A stretch of 64,000 nt of DNA from the NCBI RefSeq assembly GCF_947503385.1, contig NZ_CANNDO010000001.1, positions 620,001 to 684,000 on the forward strand, given 5' to 3'. Positions 37,322-45,914 of the stretch are shown here, in pieces. A program made the position numbers and the translations under genes. This DNA comes from an uncultured Tateyamaria sp. Its GTDB lineage: Bacteria; Pseudomonadota; Alphaproteobacteria; Rhodobacterales; Rhodobacteraceae. The notes below the pieces were generated by a model. It did no database searches, was not told the origin of the DNA, and saw nothing but the letters and a program-made list of their open reading frames with translations. Numbering within the stretch: the stretch's first letter is position 1; each line of letters starts with the position of its first letter.

Positions 37322-38853
37322 GCGGACTGCTCCTTCATCCATGTGTCGACGGCTGCGCGTTCTGCTTCGGTCAGCCTCAGCCCCAGCTTGGTCCGCCGCC
37401 AGAGCGCGTCCGCCCCTTCGCGTGCGTATTCGCGGGTCATCATCCATTTGAGCTCTGCCGCCGTCAACGTGGCGCCAAAGTCCTGACCGAGGTCAGTGGC
37501 AGCCTTGGCATCGCCCAGCACGTCCCATGCTTCGGTGCCGTAGGCGCGGATCAGACGGCCTGCCCATTTTGCGCCGAGAAACGGGTAATCCTGTGCCAGC
37601 CTGTTGGTCAGCGTGCCCACATCCGCCACGGCAAAGTCGCCACCCGGCAGCGGCACGCCAGCGGTCCATGCCGCGCCCAGACCCATCTTGGCCAGCGCCT
37701 GTTCGGCGAGTTTGCGGTAGGTCGTGATCTTGCCGCCAAAGACGCTGAGCACCGGCGGGCCGTTGTCGTCCAGCGTCAGCACGTAGTCCCGGGTGGCGGC
37801 CGTGGCAGACGACGCACCATCGTCATATAGCGGGCGGACGCCGGAATAGGTCCACACCACGTCATCGGCGGTCACGGGTTTTTCGAAATACTCGGACGCA
37901 AAGGCGCAGAGGTAGTCGCGTTCGGCATCGGTGATCTGGGGTTTGACGTCGGCGGCATCGTGTTCCGCATCCGTGGTGCCGATCAGGGTAAAGTCACGTT
38001 CGTAGGGAATAGCAAAGATGATGCGCCCGTCGGTGCCCTGAAAAAAGTAGCACTTGTCATGATCATAGAGCCGTTTGGTCACGATGTGCGATCCGCGCAC
38101 CAGCCGGATGTTGTGCTGGCTGTTCTGGCGCATGACACCTGTCAGGATGTCGGCCACCCATGGGCCGCCCGCGTTGACCAGCGCCTTGGCCCGGTATGTG
38201 CCCTGTGCGGTGTCGATGCGCCATGTGTCGCCATCGCGGGACGCCTCGTTCACGCGGCAGCGGGTCAGGATCGTGGCGCCGCGCGCTTCGGCGTCGCGGG
38301 CATTGAGCATAACCAGTCGCGAATCCTCGACCCAGCAATCGCTGTATTCATAGGCCATCTTGAACCGCTGTTTGAGCGGTTTGCCTTCGGGCGCGGTGGT
38401 CAGGTCCAGCGTCTTGGTGCCCGGCAGGATCTCGCGCCCGCCGAGATTGTCATAAAGGAACAGGCCCAGCCGGACGAGCCAAGCGGGCCGCCGCCCCTTT
38501 TCGATCCACGGCATCGTCATGCGCAAGAGCCGTGAGGTTGGCGTGTCGCTGTCGAACCGCATATCGGGCGCGTATGGCAGGACAAAGCGCATGGGCCAAC
38601 TGATATGCGGCATCGCCTTGAGCAGCACCTCGCGTTCTTTCAGCGCGGATTTGACAAGGCCAAACTCGAAGAATTCCAGATAACGCAGCCCGCCATGGAA
38701 CAGCTTGGTCGATGCGCTGGATGTTGCGCCGCCCAGATCGCCTGCCTCGGCCAGCCCGACCCTGAGCCCCCGACCCGCCGCGTCACGCGCAATCCCGGTG
38801 CCGTTGATGCCGCCACCAATGATAAACAGGTCAAAAACTTGGTCGTCCGACAC
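37318..38853 (-). CDS. glpD: Glycerol-3-phosphate dehydrogenase (FAD, GlpD)
   Basis: This FAD enzyme of about 511 residues oxidises glycerol 3-phosphate to dihydroxyacetone phosphate at the membrane and passes electrons to quinone. It has [20 protein letters not shown] near the N-terminus (FAD-binding GxGxxG), [17 protein letters not shown] and PLYDDG. I prefer the GTG at 38853, which has GGAGGG 7 bases upstream and gives a normal N-terminus; the frame extends to an ATG at 38913, but that would add about 20 unlikely residues. It lies 67 bases after the LysE gene on the same strand, with a 12-base palindrome in between. Confidence 0.93.
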
Positions 38854-38916
38854 GTGCGCGCCCTCCGTTTGGGATACGGATGACGGTGTATGCTGAACCA
38901 TCCAGTGCTTCAAGTT

Positions 38917-38928
38917 AGCGTTAACGCT
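38917..38928. promoter_or_regulatory. Perfect palindrome AGCGTTAACGCT between lysE-type gene and glpD
   Basis: The 12-base perfect palindrome spans the stop codon of the LysE-family gene and lies 64 to 75 bases upstream of the preferred glpD start. Its size and position would suit an operator for a dimeric repressor acting on glpD. No regulator gene is adjacent, and no clear -35/-10 pair was identified, so this is a hypothesis. Confidence 0.35.
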
Positions 38929-39547
38929 GCGGCGACATGTCCTTGAGGCCCAGCAAAACAGCCGCGCCGATCATCAGCCCGCCGCAGATGCGGTTGATGG
39001 TGGCCATGGACATACGGGCAAGGCGGGCGGCAACCCGGTCCCCGGCCCAACCCCACGCAATCAGGGTCAGCCCATCGACCGCCAGATAGGTCGCCCCGAG
39101 GATCAGCAACTGCGGCAGGATGGCCGCATCAGGCGCAATGAACTGTGGGAAGAGCGCGGCAAAGAACACCACGGCAAAGGGGTTTGTCATCGAGGTGACA
39201 AAGCCCATGCGGAAGAGCCGTGCGGGCCGTGCGGTGTGTGCCGCTGCGCCACGGGCCGCCCCCTTGGCCCGCATCATCTGCACCCCGATCCACACAAGAT
39301 AGGCAACGCCCAGCCACTTGATCCAGCCAAAGGCCACGGCAGAGGTCGCAATGATTGCAGCAAGGCCAAAGGCGGCGGCGGTCATCTGCAACATATTTGC
39401 ACTGAGGTCCCCGGCGATCACCCACAGGCTGCGGCGCAGCCCGTGTTTCATCGCGTTGGAGACGATCAGAAGCTGGCTGGTGTCAGGTGGGGTGGCAAAG
39501 AAAACGGCGACGGCGGCGAGGTACAGCAGATAGGTGTCGGCTGTCAT
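38921..39547 (-). CDS. LysE/RhtB family exporter
   Basis: This 208-residue membrane protein has about six hydrophobic segments. It shows TPPDTSQLLIVSNAMKHGLR-like sequence (core LIVSNAMKHG) and the family motif FVTSMTNPFAVVFFAALFP-like (core TNPFAVVFF). LysE/RhtB proteins export amino acids or related small molecules; the substrate here is not known. The start ATG at 39547 overlaps the idi stop (ATGA), which couples it to the photosynthesis operon bchG-bch2-bchP-idi. The reason for this link is not evident. Confidence 0.88.
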   Translation of the reverse strand: MTADTYLLYLAAVAVFFATPPDTSQLLIVSNAMKHGLRRSLWVIAGDLSANMLQMTAAAFGLAAIIATSAVAFGWIKWLGVAYLVWIGVQMMRAKGAARGAAAHTARPARLFRMGFVTSMTNPFAVVFFAALFPQFIAPDAAILPQLLILGATYLAVDGLTLIAWGWAGDRVAARLARMSMATINRICGGLMIGAAVLLGLKDMSPQR

Positions 39548-40086
39548 ACCCGCGCGGCAATGGCGAGGTCGGCACCAAAGATCACATCGGCGTGGTCCGT
39601 CAGGTAGATGCGCAGCCACGGTGTGAACCGTTCGGGATGGCGTTGCACCATGGCCTTGAGGTCGTGGTAGTCGGTCCACTTGTAGGCCATGACTTCGTCC
39701 GGGTTGGGTGCGACATGCAGGTCACCGCGCACGCGACCCAGATAGACATCGACCACCTCGTGTTCGATCAGACCGTCACCCACGTCCGCGCGGTATTCCA
39801 GATGATGCCGGTGTTCGAGCGGCAGGCCCGTGATCCCAAGCTCTTCGTTCAGGCGGCGGGTGGCGCAGACCGACGGCGCTTCGTCCCAGTCGGGATGCGT
39901 GCAGCAGGTGTTCGCCCAGAGGCCCGGCGTGTGGTACTTGCCCATTGCGCGCTGTTGCAGCAGCACCTCGGTGCCGCGGATGACGAACACGGACACCGCC
40001 TTGTGCCGCAGGCCGCGCTGATGCGCTTCGAGTTTTTCGACCGGGGTCAACGTGCCGTCGACCCATGCGGGGATCATGATACTCAT
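39544..40086 (-). CDS. idi: Isopentenyl-diphosphate delta-isomerase (type I)
   Basis: This 180-residue Nudix-fold enzyme interconverts isopentenyl and dimethylallyl diphosphate for carotenoid, quinone and phytyl-chain synthesis. It shows LWANTCCTHPDWDE (active-site Cys and metal His), RRLNEELGI (Nudix-like Glu residues) and EHEVVDVYLG. The first ATG at 40086 overlaps the bchP stop (ATGA). In purple bacteria this gene is typically found beside bchP, as here. Confidence 0.96.
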   Translation of the reverse strand: MSIMIPAWVDGTLTPVEKLEAHQRGLRHKAVSVFVIRGTEVLLQQRAMGKYHTPGLWANTCCTHPDWDEAPSVCATRRLNEELGITGLPLEHRHHLEYRADVGDGLIEHEVVDVYLGRVRGDLHVAPNPDEVMAYKWTDYHDLKAMVQRHPERFTPWLRIYLTDHADVIFGADLAIAARV

Positions 40087-41261
40087 ACGTGTTCCGCCTT
40101 TACGAGGCCGGTCAGGTGGGCGAGGTTCTTGATGCCGATCTTGACGTGGGCCATGGGCCGCGCCTTGACCAGCTTCTTGTTCATATACGCCTCGAACGTC
40201 AGACGCTGCACATCAATGTCGTGACATAGTGACACAAAGCGCTCGCGTCGGTCGTCGCTGCGATAGTAGGCATTTTGCATCGAAGCGAGGACCCGGAACA
40301 CTGTCTTGTGCTCGCGCATGAACAGCTTGCGGGCAAGCCGTAGATCCTTGGCCCGGCCCGAGGCGAGTGTGGCCGCACAGGCTGTGGCGGCCACCCGGCC
40401 CCCAACCATGGCATAATAGATGCCTTCGCCTGACGAGGGGGCCACGACGCCTGCGGCGTCGCCCGCCAGCACCACGTCCTTGCCGTTGTCCCAGCGGTCG
40501 AGCGGTTTGAGGGGGATTGGCGCGCCTTCCTTGCGGATGGTTTCGCAGTCTGCGAGGCCGGAGGCCTTGCGCAACGCGGCGGTTGCGTCCTTGAGGTTTA
40601 CGGACTGCAATTCGGTACCCATGCCGACGCTTGTGGTGCCGCCGTGGGGGAACACCCAGCCGTAGAAATCCGGCGAGATCGCGCCGTCATAGATCACGTC
40701 GCAGCGCATCGGGTCGTAGGTTTCGGTGGCGGCAGGGGCCTTGATGATCTCGTGATAGGCAAAGACCAGCGGCACCTTGTCGGCATCCTTGACCTCGGCC
40801 AGACCCACGCGGGATTTGGCCCCGTCCGCGCCGATCACCAGCTTGCACGGCAGCGCGCGTTCCTCTTGCGTGGCCTTGTCACGGTAGATGACGACGGGCG
40901 TGCCGTCGGGACGGTCGATGCGGACAAAGGTGCCGGTGAAGTACTTGGCCCCCGCATCCGCTGCGCGTTGGCGCAGGAACGGGTCGAAATCCTTGCGGTC
41001 GACCATACCCACATAGCCGTTTTCGATCGGGATATCGACCATGCGCCCCGTGGGCGAGATCATGCGGGCTGTGGTGACTTTGGTCAGCAGCTGATCTTCG
41101 TCGATGTGGAAATCCTGCATCAGCCTGGGCGGGATGGCGCCGCCGCAGGGCTTGATCCGGCCCTCGCGGTCCAGAAGGGCGACGGAATGACCGGACCGGA
41201 CCAGATCTTCGGCGGCTGTGGCGCCGCAGGGGCCGCCTCCGACTACAACGACATCATACAT
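40083..41261 (-). CDS. bchP: Geranylgeranyl diphosphate/bacteriochlorophyll reductase BchP
   Basis: This 392-residue FAD-dependent reductase converts the geranylgeranyl tail of bacteriochlorophyll to phytyl. It begins YDVVVVGGGPCGATAAEDLVR (core GGGPCGATAAEDL) and has CKLVIGADGAKSRVG and LAGDAAGVVAPSSGEGIYYA-like sequence (core GDAAGVVAPSSGEG). It lies 5 bases after bch2 and overlaps idi by 4 bases. Membrane association is expected from the family. Confidence 0.97.
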   Translation of the reverse strand: MYDVVVVGGGPCGATAAEDLVRSGHSVALLDREGRIKPCGGAIPPRLMQDFHIDEDQLLTKVTTARMISPTGRMVDIPIENGYVGMVDRKDFDPFLRQRAADAGAKYFTGTFVRIDRPDGTPVVIYRDKATQEERALPCKLVIGADGAKSRVGLAEVKDADKVPLVFAYHEIIKAPAATETYDPMRCDVIYDGAISPDFYGWVFPHGGTTSVGMGTELQSVNLKDATAALRKASGLADCETIRKEGAPIPLKPLDRWDNGKDVVLAGDAAGVVAPSSGEGIYYAMVGGRVAATACAATLASGRAKDLRLARKLFMREHKTVFRVLASMQNAYYRSDDRRERFVSLCHDIDVQRLTFEAYMNKKLVKARPMAHVKIGIKNLAHLTGLVKAEHV

Positions 41262-41266
41262 GAGCT

Positions 41267-42520
41267 TTACTCCCCGGGGACCAAGGTTGCGTCTGAATAG
41301 TCAGCGCCCTGCATCACGCGGGCGGCGACCACGGCGGCCGCCAGAAACAGCGCCGCCTCCAATGTGAAAACGGTGGCGTAGGCGGTGGCGTCCGGCAGGA
41401 CGAGCCGCGCCAGATCGAGCGTGCCGGTGGCCACGAGGCCCGCCAGACCCGCAGCGATGGCCTGAGCCGCGCCAAAGACGCCCATGCGGGTGCCGGTTGC
41501 CTTGGCATGGGCGGCGGCCAGTTGCATCATCGACCCGACCGCGCCCACGACGAACAGACCATTGCCGAGGCCAAGCACGACGGTTGATGGCACCAGCGGC
41601 AATTGCGCGCCAAGGCCCAGCAGGCCAAGCGCCGACAGGACACAGCCCGCCACGGCCCAAAAGCGCAGGCTGCCCAGCCGCAGATGGGACAGCACGCCTG
41701 CGCCGATCATGCCCATAAGTGCCGCGCCGTCCTTGCCGCCCGACAGCTTGGTGCTGTCCTCGGGACTGAGGCCGTGGATGTGGCCCGCAAAGGGCTCGAA
41801 GATCAGTTCGGACAGGTAGAACGCCAGGATCGACAAAAAGACAAAGCCGGTGAACCGGCGCGCCATGGGGTCGGCCCACGTGTGGCGCAGCGCCTGTATC
41901 AAGGGCACATTGCGCGCTTCGTCCGGCGCGGTCGCGCCGTCCTCAGCCCGCCATGTGGCGATGACACATAGTGCCAGCGCAATGGCCACGACAACCGCGA
42001 CCACCGCAACGAGGCGCTCCGGACTGTAGGGTTCGAGTGCGATGCCGGTGCCAACGGAGGCAAAGATCGCGCCCGCGATCAGCAAGAGCCACGCCATTGT
42101 CGCTGCGGCGCCTTTGCGCGGACCGGTGACCGACGCCAGCAGCGCGAGAAACGACGTGCCCGCCGCCCCGATGCCAAGGCCGATGGCGATGTAAGAGATA
42201 ACCCAGACCACCAGCGCCCAAGGCACCGAAGCAGTCGCAACCTGAATGCCCCAGGCTGCGCCCAGCACACCCGCACCCACCACGGCCATGCCGCCAAGGA
42301 TAAAGGGCGTGCGCCCGCCACGCGTATCGGACCGGTGGCCCCAGACGGGCCGCGTCAGTTGCACGCCGTAGTGCAGCGCGACAAGCAGGCCGGGCAGCAG
42401 TGCAGGCAGGGCCAGTTCGACGGTCATCAACCGGTTGAACAGGTTCACGGGCAGGGCGGCCAGTCCGCCGATGGCGGCGTTCACAAGGCACAGCCGGATC
42501 AGAAGCCCCCAACCCGCCAT
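41267..42520 (-). CDS. bch2: PucC-family protein Bch2 (BCH/PucC major facilitator)
   Basis: This 417-residue protein has about twelve membrane helices and belongs to the PucC/LhaA family. It has RLMTVELALPALLPGLLVALH-type sequence (core RLMTVELALPA), LTRPVWGHRSDTRGGRTPFI-type loop (core GHRSDTRGGR) and MQLAAAHAKATGTRMG near the C-terminus. Its place between bchG and bchP matches the gene called orf428/bch2 in Rhodobacter. The role is thought to be delivery or handling of pigment; the older name, a 44.5-kDa synthase chain, is probably misleading. The start overlaps the bchG stop (TGATG). Confidence 0.85.
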   Translation of the reverse strand: MAGWGLLIRLCLVNAAIGGLAALPVNLFNRLMTVELALPALLPGLLVALHYGVQLTRPVWGHRSDTRGGRTPFILGGMAVVGAGVLGAAWGIQVATASVPWALVVWVISYIAIGLGIGAAGTSFLALLASVTGPRKGAAATMAWLLLIAGAIFASVGTGIALEPYSPERLVAVVAVVVAIALALCVIATWRAEDGATAPDEARNVPLIQALRHTWADPMARRFTGFVFLSILAFYLSELIFEPFAGHIHGLSPEDSTKLSGGKDGAALMGMIGAGVLSHLRLGSLRFWAVAGCVLSALGLLGLGAQLPLVPSTVVLGLGNGLFVVGAVGSMMQLAAAHAKATGTRMGVFGAAQAIAAGLAGLVATGTLDLARLVLPDATAYATVFTLEAALFLAAAVVAARVMQGADYSDATLVPGE

Positions 42521-43419
42521 CAGACCAGTCCCCGCAGGGCAAAGGCCGCGATCATCATACCCGACACATAGAGCAGCACACCGGTGCCGTTGTACCACGG
42601 TGCCTTGGCCTTGGGGTCGCGGAACATGATGGTCATGGCCCAGAATTGCAGGGCCAGCACCGTCATGACGCCCATGGCGTGCAGCGGGCGGTCCCAGAGA
42701 AACAGCAGGGCGATCACCACGGCCTGCGGCGCGGCCATCACAGCACAGGCCACTTGCGCAGCCCGCCGCGGGCCAAGCGTCACGGGCAGGGAGTTCACGC
42801 CCATTTGCCGGTCACCTTCCAGCGCTTTGAAATCGTTGAGTGTCATGATGCCATGCGCCCCCAGACCGTAAAGCAGGGCGACCAAGAGAATTTCCCACCG
42901 AGGGGCACCCGCGCTGAGCACGGCGGCCCCTGTCACCCATGGCAACGTCTCATAGCTGAGACCGACAAGGCCCGGGCCCCACCAGCCCGACCGCTTGAGG
43001 CGCACGGGTTCTGCCGAATAGGCCCACGCGGCCAGCACACCGACAACCGTCGCGGCAAAGCCCCACGGGCCCAGTTGCCAGCCGACAAAGAGGGATAGGG
43101 CAGACATCGCCAGCGCGATCCACAGACCCCAGCGGCCCGGAATGCGGCCCGACGGGATCGGGCGGTCCGGTTCGTTGATGGCGTCCACGTGGCGGTCGCA
43201 CCAATCATTGGCCGCCTGGCTCATTCCGCAAACAATCGGTCCGGCGAGAAGCACACCCAGCAACACCAGCCACCAATGGCCCGCAGGTGCCACGCCCGAT
43301 GAAATCACGCCACAGACATAGGCCCACATCGGAGGGAACCACGTGATCGGTTTGATCAAGCGCAGCGCGGCGACCGGTTCGGGAAATCGGCGCGTGGTCA
43401 GGGAAGAGCTGACATCCAT
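42520..43419 (-). CDS. bchG: Bacteriochlorophyll synthase (BchG)
   Basis: This 299-residue membrane prenyltransferase of the UbiA family esterifies bacteriochlorophyllide a with geranylgeranyl or phytyl diphosphate. It has LIKPITWFPPMWAYVCG near the N-terminus, the first Asp-rich motif ANDWCDRHVDAINEPDRP (about residues 71-88) and the second LNDFKALEGDRQMG. The ATG at 43419 has no ribosome site: a TGT-N12-ACA palindrome begins one base before it. The N-terminus still has the length of relatives. Translation may depend on coupling, a leaderless mRNA, or a start I have misjudged. The next gene bch2 overlaps at TGATG. Confidence 0.95.
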   Translation of the reverse strand: MDVSSSLTTRRFPEPVAALRLIKPITWFPPMWAYVCGVISSGVAPAGHWWLVLLGVLLAGPIVCGMSQAANDWCDRHVDAINEPDRPIPSGRIPGRWGLWIALAMSALSLFVGWQLGPWGFAATVVGVLAAWAYSAEPVRLKRSGWWGPGLVGLSYETLPWVTGAAVLSAGAPRWEILLVALLYGLGAHGIMTLNDFKALEGDRQMGVNSLPVTLGPRRAAQVACAVMAAPQAVVIALLFLWDRPLHAMGVMTVLALQFWAMTIMFRDPKAKAPWYNGTGVLLYVSGMMIAAFALRGLV

Positions 43420-43420
43420 G

Positions 43421-43438
43421 TGTCAACTATGGTTGACA
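43421..43438. promoter_or_regulatory. PpsR-type palindrome next to the bchG start
   Basis: The sequence TGTCAACTATGGTTGACA is TGT-N12-ACA with seven-base arms TGTCAAC and GTTGACA, a nearly ideal PpsR/CrtJ operator. It lies between ppsR and bchG, one base upstream of the bchG ATG. A repressor bound here would sit over the ribosome-entry region of the gene, and could block initiation or stop polymerase coming from ppsR. Confidence 0.75.
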
Positions 43439-43470
43439 ACTTGAGTCGGCGCAAGTGTCTAGCGAGACTG

Positions 43471-44886
43471 TCAGGTGTCCTTGGCGAGCAGGCCGTATTT
43501 GCGCAATTTGACATAGAGCGACTGGCGAGACAGGCCCAACATCTCGGCCGCGGCCACGCGGTTGTTGCGGGTCAGGTTCACCGCTGTCTCGATGCACATT
43601 TTTTCGACCACATCCGTGGTTTCCGCCACTATGTCCTTGAGCGAGGCGGAGCCAACAAGGTCCATCACATTCCGACCGGGATCGGGCAACGTATTGCCGC
43701 CTTCGGGCTTGCGCACCCCTTCGAGGCGGCTCACATCGCGAAGGATGATGCCAATGGCCGACGCCTCTCCGGCTTCGAGCCGGGTGGCGGACACCTCAAC
43801 CGGGACACGTGCGCCCAGATCGTTGACCAGACGGGTTGCGTACAGACGCATCTGTCCGGACCGTGTCACATTTTCCAACAGCACGCCCAGATCGACCTGA
43901 CCACGGGTCAGGAAATCCGCAAGTGTCGCGCCAACCACATCGCTGAGATGCGCGGCACCAACAAGGTCCTGAAATGCCTCGTTCACCGACAGGATGCCGC
44001 CGCGGTTGTCGAGGAATGCAACCGCGTCCGAGGTTTGGCGGAACAAAGCCGCCGCATGGCTGGCCGCCGCATCGGCAGAGGGCGTGGCCTCTGCCTCGCC
44101 TGTCAGGCGGCACATCAGCACCCGCTGGCCTGCGGCGCGGAACACCACGGGATGGATTTGCAACCGTTGCCGGGTGCGCGTGGCGCGCACGGTTACGGGC
44201 GTCGCATCATCCGACAGGGTGGAATTCATCAGGCTTTCGGTCAGTTCACTGCCGGACCGATCCGAAAAGAGGGTGGCAAAGGTCGCGCCCGAGAGCGCGT
44301 CGGGTTTCAGCCCCAACAGGGTCGCGGCCTTGGCGTTGGCGTCCTCGACCCGGCCCGTCTGGACCGACACGAACACCACCGCATCTTCGACGTTGCCCAT
44401 GACAACGCGGTACCGCGCGTCGAACTCGCGCTTGGCCTCGTACCCCTGCTCAAGCGCGATCTGCGCCTGTACCAATTGCTGCTGAGTCTCGGCGATCGGG
44501 CGCAGGTCGCGGCCCAAAAGCAGGACCGCATCCTCCTGCCCAAACCGGTGAAAGGTGTAGCGCACCGGATATTGCCAAACGGCGTTGTCGGCGTGGTTCA
44601 ATTCGATCGACTTGCGTGCCAGACCGCCCGCCAGATAGCCGTTATGGGCGTGTTGAAACTTTTCGATACTGTCGTCGGTCAGGAATTCGACAACCGGACG
44701 GCCTTCCCAGTGGTTGAGATTGCCAAAACTGTCATCCTGCGCATTGATCACCACGGACAGGATATTGCCTTCGGCGGACACAACCAAAGCAATGTCAGAC
44801 GCCGCGCCGATGATGCTGCTCAGGAATTCCGGCTCGATCAGGGGCACAGAACCGCTGGTCCAGAAACTGCTGCCCCCGGTGGTCAT
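43471..44886 (-). CDS. ppsR: Photosynthesis gene repressor PpsR/CrtJ
   Basis: This 471-residue regulator has an N-terminal domain and PAS-type domains (about 20-125, 160-260 and 280-390), then a C-terminal Fis-type helix-turn-helix (RVAAAEMLGLSRQSLYVKLR, about 443-462). It represses bch, crt and puc genes in oxygen or high light by binding TGT-N12-ACA sites. Two Cys residues thought to act in redox sensing are present: Cys259 (VLMCRL) and Cys431 (EKMCIET), the latter next to the helix-turn-helix. The start overlaps the ppaA stop (ATGA), so the antirepressor and repressor are produced together. bchG follows after 51 bases that hold a PpsR-type site. Confidence 0.96.
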   Translation of the reverse strand: MTTGGSSFWTSGSVPLIEPEFLSSIIGAASDIALVVSAEGNILSVVINAQDDSFGNLNHWEGRPVVEFLTDDSIEKFQHAHNGYLAGGLARKSIELNHADNAVWQYPVRYTFHRFGQEDAVLLLGRDLRPIAETQQQLVQAQIALEQGYEAKREFDARYRVVMGNVEDAVVFVSVQTGRVEDANAKAATLLGLKPDALSGATFATLFSDRSGSELTESLMNSTLSDDATPVTVRATRTRQRLQIHPVVFRAAGQRVLMCRLTGEAEATPSADAAASHAAALFRQTSDAVAFLDNRGGILSVNEAFQDLVGAAHLSDVVGATLADFLTRGQVDLGVLLENVTRSGQMRLYATRLVNDLGARVPVEVSATRLEAGEASAIGIILRDVSRLEGVRKPEGGNTLPDPGRNVMDLVGSASLKDIVAETTDVVEKMCIETAVNLTRNNRVAAAEMLGLSRQSLYVKLRKYGLLAKDT

Positions 44887-45665
44887 CCTCGGCTCAGCGC
44901 CTTGTGCCGCTTCGTATAGAAGCCAACAACGTCCTTCGCCGATTTCGTCACCAGATCTACGCCTGTCTTCTTTCGAATGCCTTCGATATCGCCCCGCATT
45001 GCGCCACCCAGAGCGATGACAGGAGCGGGGTCAATCGCTCGTCTGATCTTTTTAACGTTTCGGGCGATGGTTTCAAGGCCCGCCACCTGGGCGCAGGACA
45101 TCAACACCATGTCAGGCTGATCATACAAAACGCGGTTGGTGATTTGCTTGGGGGGCTCTGCGATGGACAGGCTCACATCGCAACCCAGCCGCCGCAGTTG
45201 CGCGGCCACGACAGACGCCCCGAGAAAGTGCTGTTCGCCTTCGGACACGACCACCAGCGCAAGCGGCGCGGTGTGCGTGTTAATCGCCGTATGGACCAGC
45301 GCTGACGATGCCTCGCTCAGCAGGGCTTGCAGGCGCAACGCGCCCACAGTGACGGAGGCGAAATCAAGATCGGAGGTGGTCCACAGCTCGCCCATGCAGG
45401 TGGCAACCTGCGGAATATAGAGATCAATGATGGAATCGATGGTCAGGCGGTAGCCGCGCAACTCTTCCATCACGAGCGATGCGTCAAAGCTGTTCCGGGA
45501 TGTCACCGCACGCAACAGGTAGTCCACAACGATCTGCCGCGCACCCGAAGGTCCGCTGGTTTGGCGTTCGCACAGTACGGATATGACCTGGGATGCCAAA
45601 GGCTCCAGGCTCCCTCCCATCCCGTTTCTGGTCTGGGCCGTGCCGAAAGGGTCGTCTTGCGCCAT
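44883..45665 (-). CDS. ppaA: PpaA/AerR cobalamin-binding photosynthesis regulator
   Basis: This 260-residue protein has a helical N-terminal part and a B12-binding-like Rossmann domain. The expected cobalamin-contact region is EGEQHFLGASVVAAQLRRLG (residues about 151-170), where the His fits the axial ligand position of AerR-type proteins. Such proteins respond to light through cobalamin and modulate PpsR. The ATG at 45665 has AGAGGTGAG upstream. A second in-frame Met is present at residue 16; in R. capsulatus two AerR forms arise from different start codons, so a short form is possible but not shown. It is the first gene of the minus-strand regulator operon. Confidence 0.93.
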   Translation of the reverse strand: MAQDDPFGTAQTRNGMGGSLEPLASQVISVLCERQTSGPSGARQIVVDYLLRAVTSRNSFDASLVMEELRGYRLTIDSIIDLYIPQVATCMGELWTTSDLDFASVTVGALRLQALLSEASSALVHTAINTHTAPLALVVVSEGEQHFLGASVVAAQLRRLGCDVSLSIAEPPKQITNRVLYDQPDMVLMSCAQVAGLETIARNVKKIRRAIDPAPVIALGGAMRGDIEGIRKKTGVDLVTKSAKDVVGFYTKRHKALSRG

Positions 45666-45754
45666 GGCTCACCTCTAACGGTAGACACACAACAGACGAC
45701 TCTGGCGCGTCAGAGTCGTGGCTCTTGTGTAAGTCTCTGCTTTGCACCTGTGCA

Positions 45755-45772
45755 TGTCAATGCAGATTGACA
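45755..45772. promoter_or_regulatory. PpsR-type palindrome near ppaA
   Basis: TGTCAATGCAGATTGACA fits TGT-N12-ACA with arms TGTCAAT and ATTGACA. It lies 90 bases upstream of ppaA in the ppaA-bchF divergent region. On the minus strand it contains TTGACA, which could be a -35 for ppaA, but I see no convincing -10. This suggests autoregulation of the ppaA-ppsR transcript. The rest of the 304-base region (45666-45969) holds two more such sites and the bchF promoter, and no gene. Confidence 0.7.
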
Positions 45773-45864
45773 ATAATCCACAGGTTGATTGGCGCAATTT
45801 TCACGAAAAACCGCTGTTTTCTCTTAAAATCAGCCATCTCGCCCTGAATCCGAGCGCTCTGACA

Positions 45865-45882
45865 TGTCCAGAGTTGTAAACA
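45865..45882. promoter_or_regulatory. PpsR-type palindrome, distal bchF site
   Basis: TGTCCAGAGTTGTAAACA fits TGT-N12-ACA, although the inner arms are less symmetrical. It lies 14 bases upstream of a second palindrome at the bchF promoter. PpsR tetramers bind pairs of such sites cooperatively, and two adjacent sites are the usual arrangement at bch promoters. Confidence 0.7.
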
Positions 45883-45896
45883 TACGTCTCCAAAAC

Positions 45897-45914
45897 TGTA
45901 ACTTATAATTGACA
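45897..45914. promoter_or_regulatory. PpsR-type palindrome overlapping the bchF -35
   Basis: TGTAACTTATAATTGACA fits TGT-N12-ACA. Its last six bases, TTGACA at 45909-45914, are also the -35 hexamer of the bchF promoter. Binding of PpsR would block RNA polymerase directly, which fits oxygen repression of the downstream bch-puh genes. Confidence 0.75.

Noticed and set aside
45785-45798. Possible FnrL site TTGATTGGCGCAAT upstream of bchF
   Set aside because: The left half TTGAT fits, but the right half GCAAT does not match ATCAA (only one of five bases).
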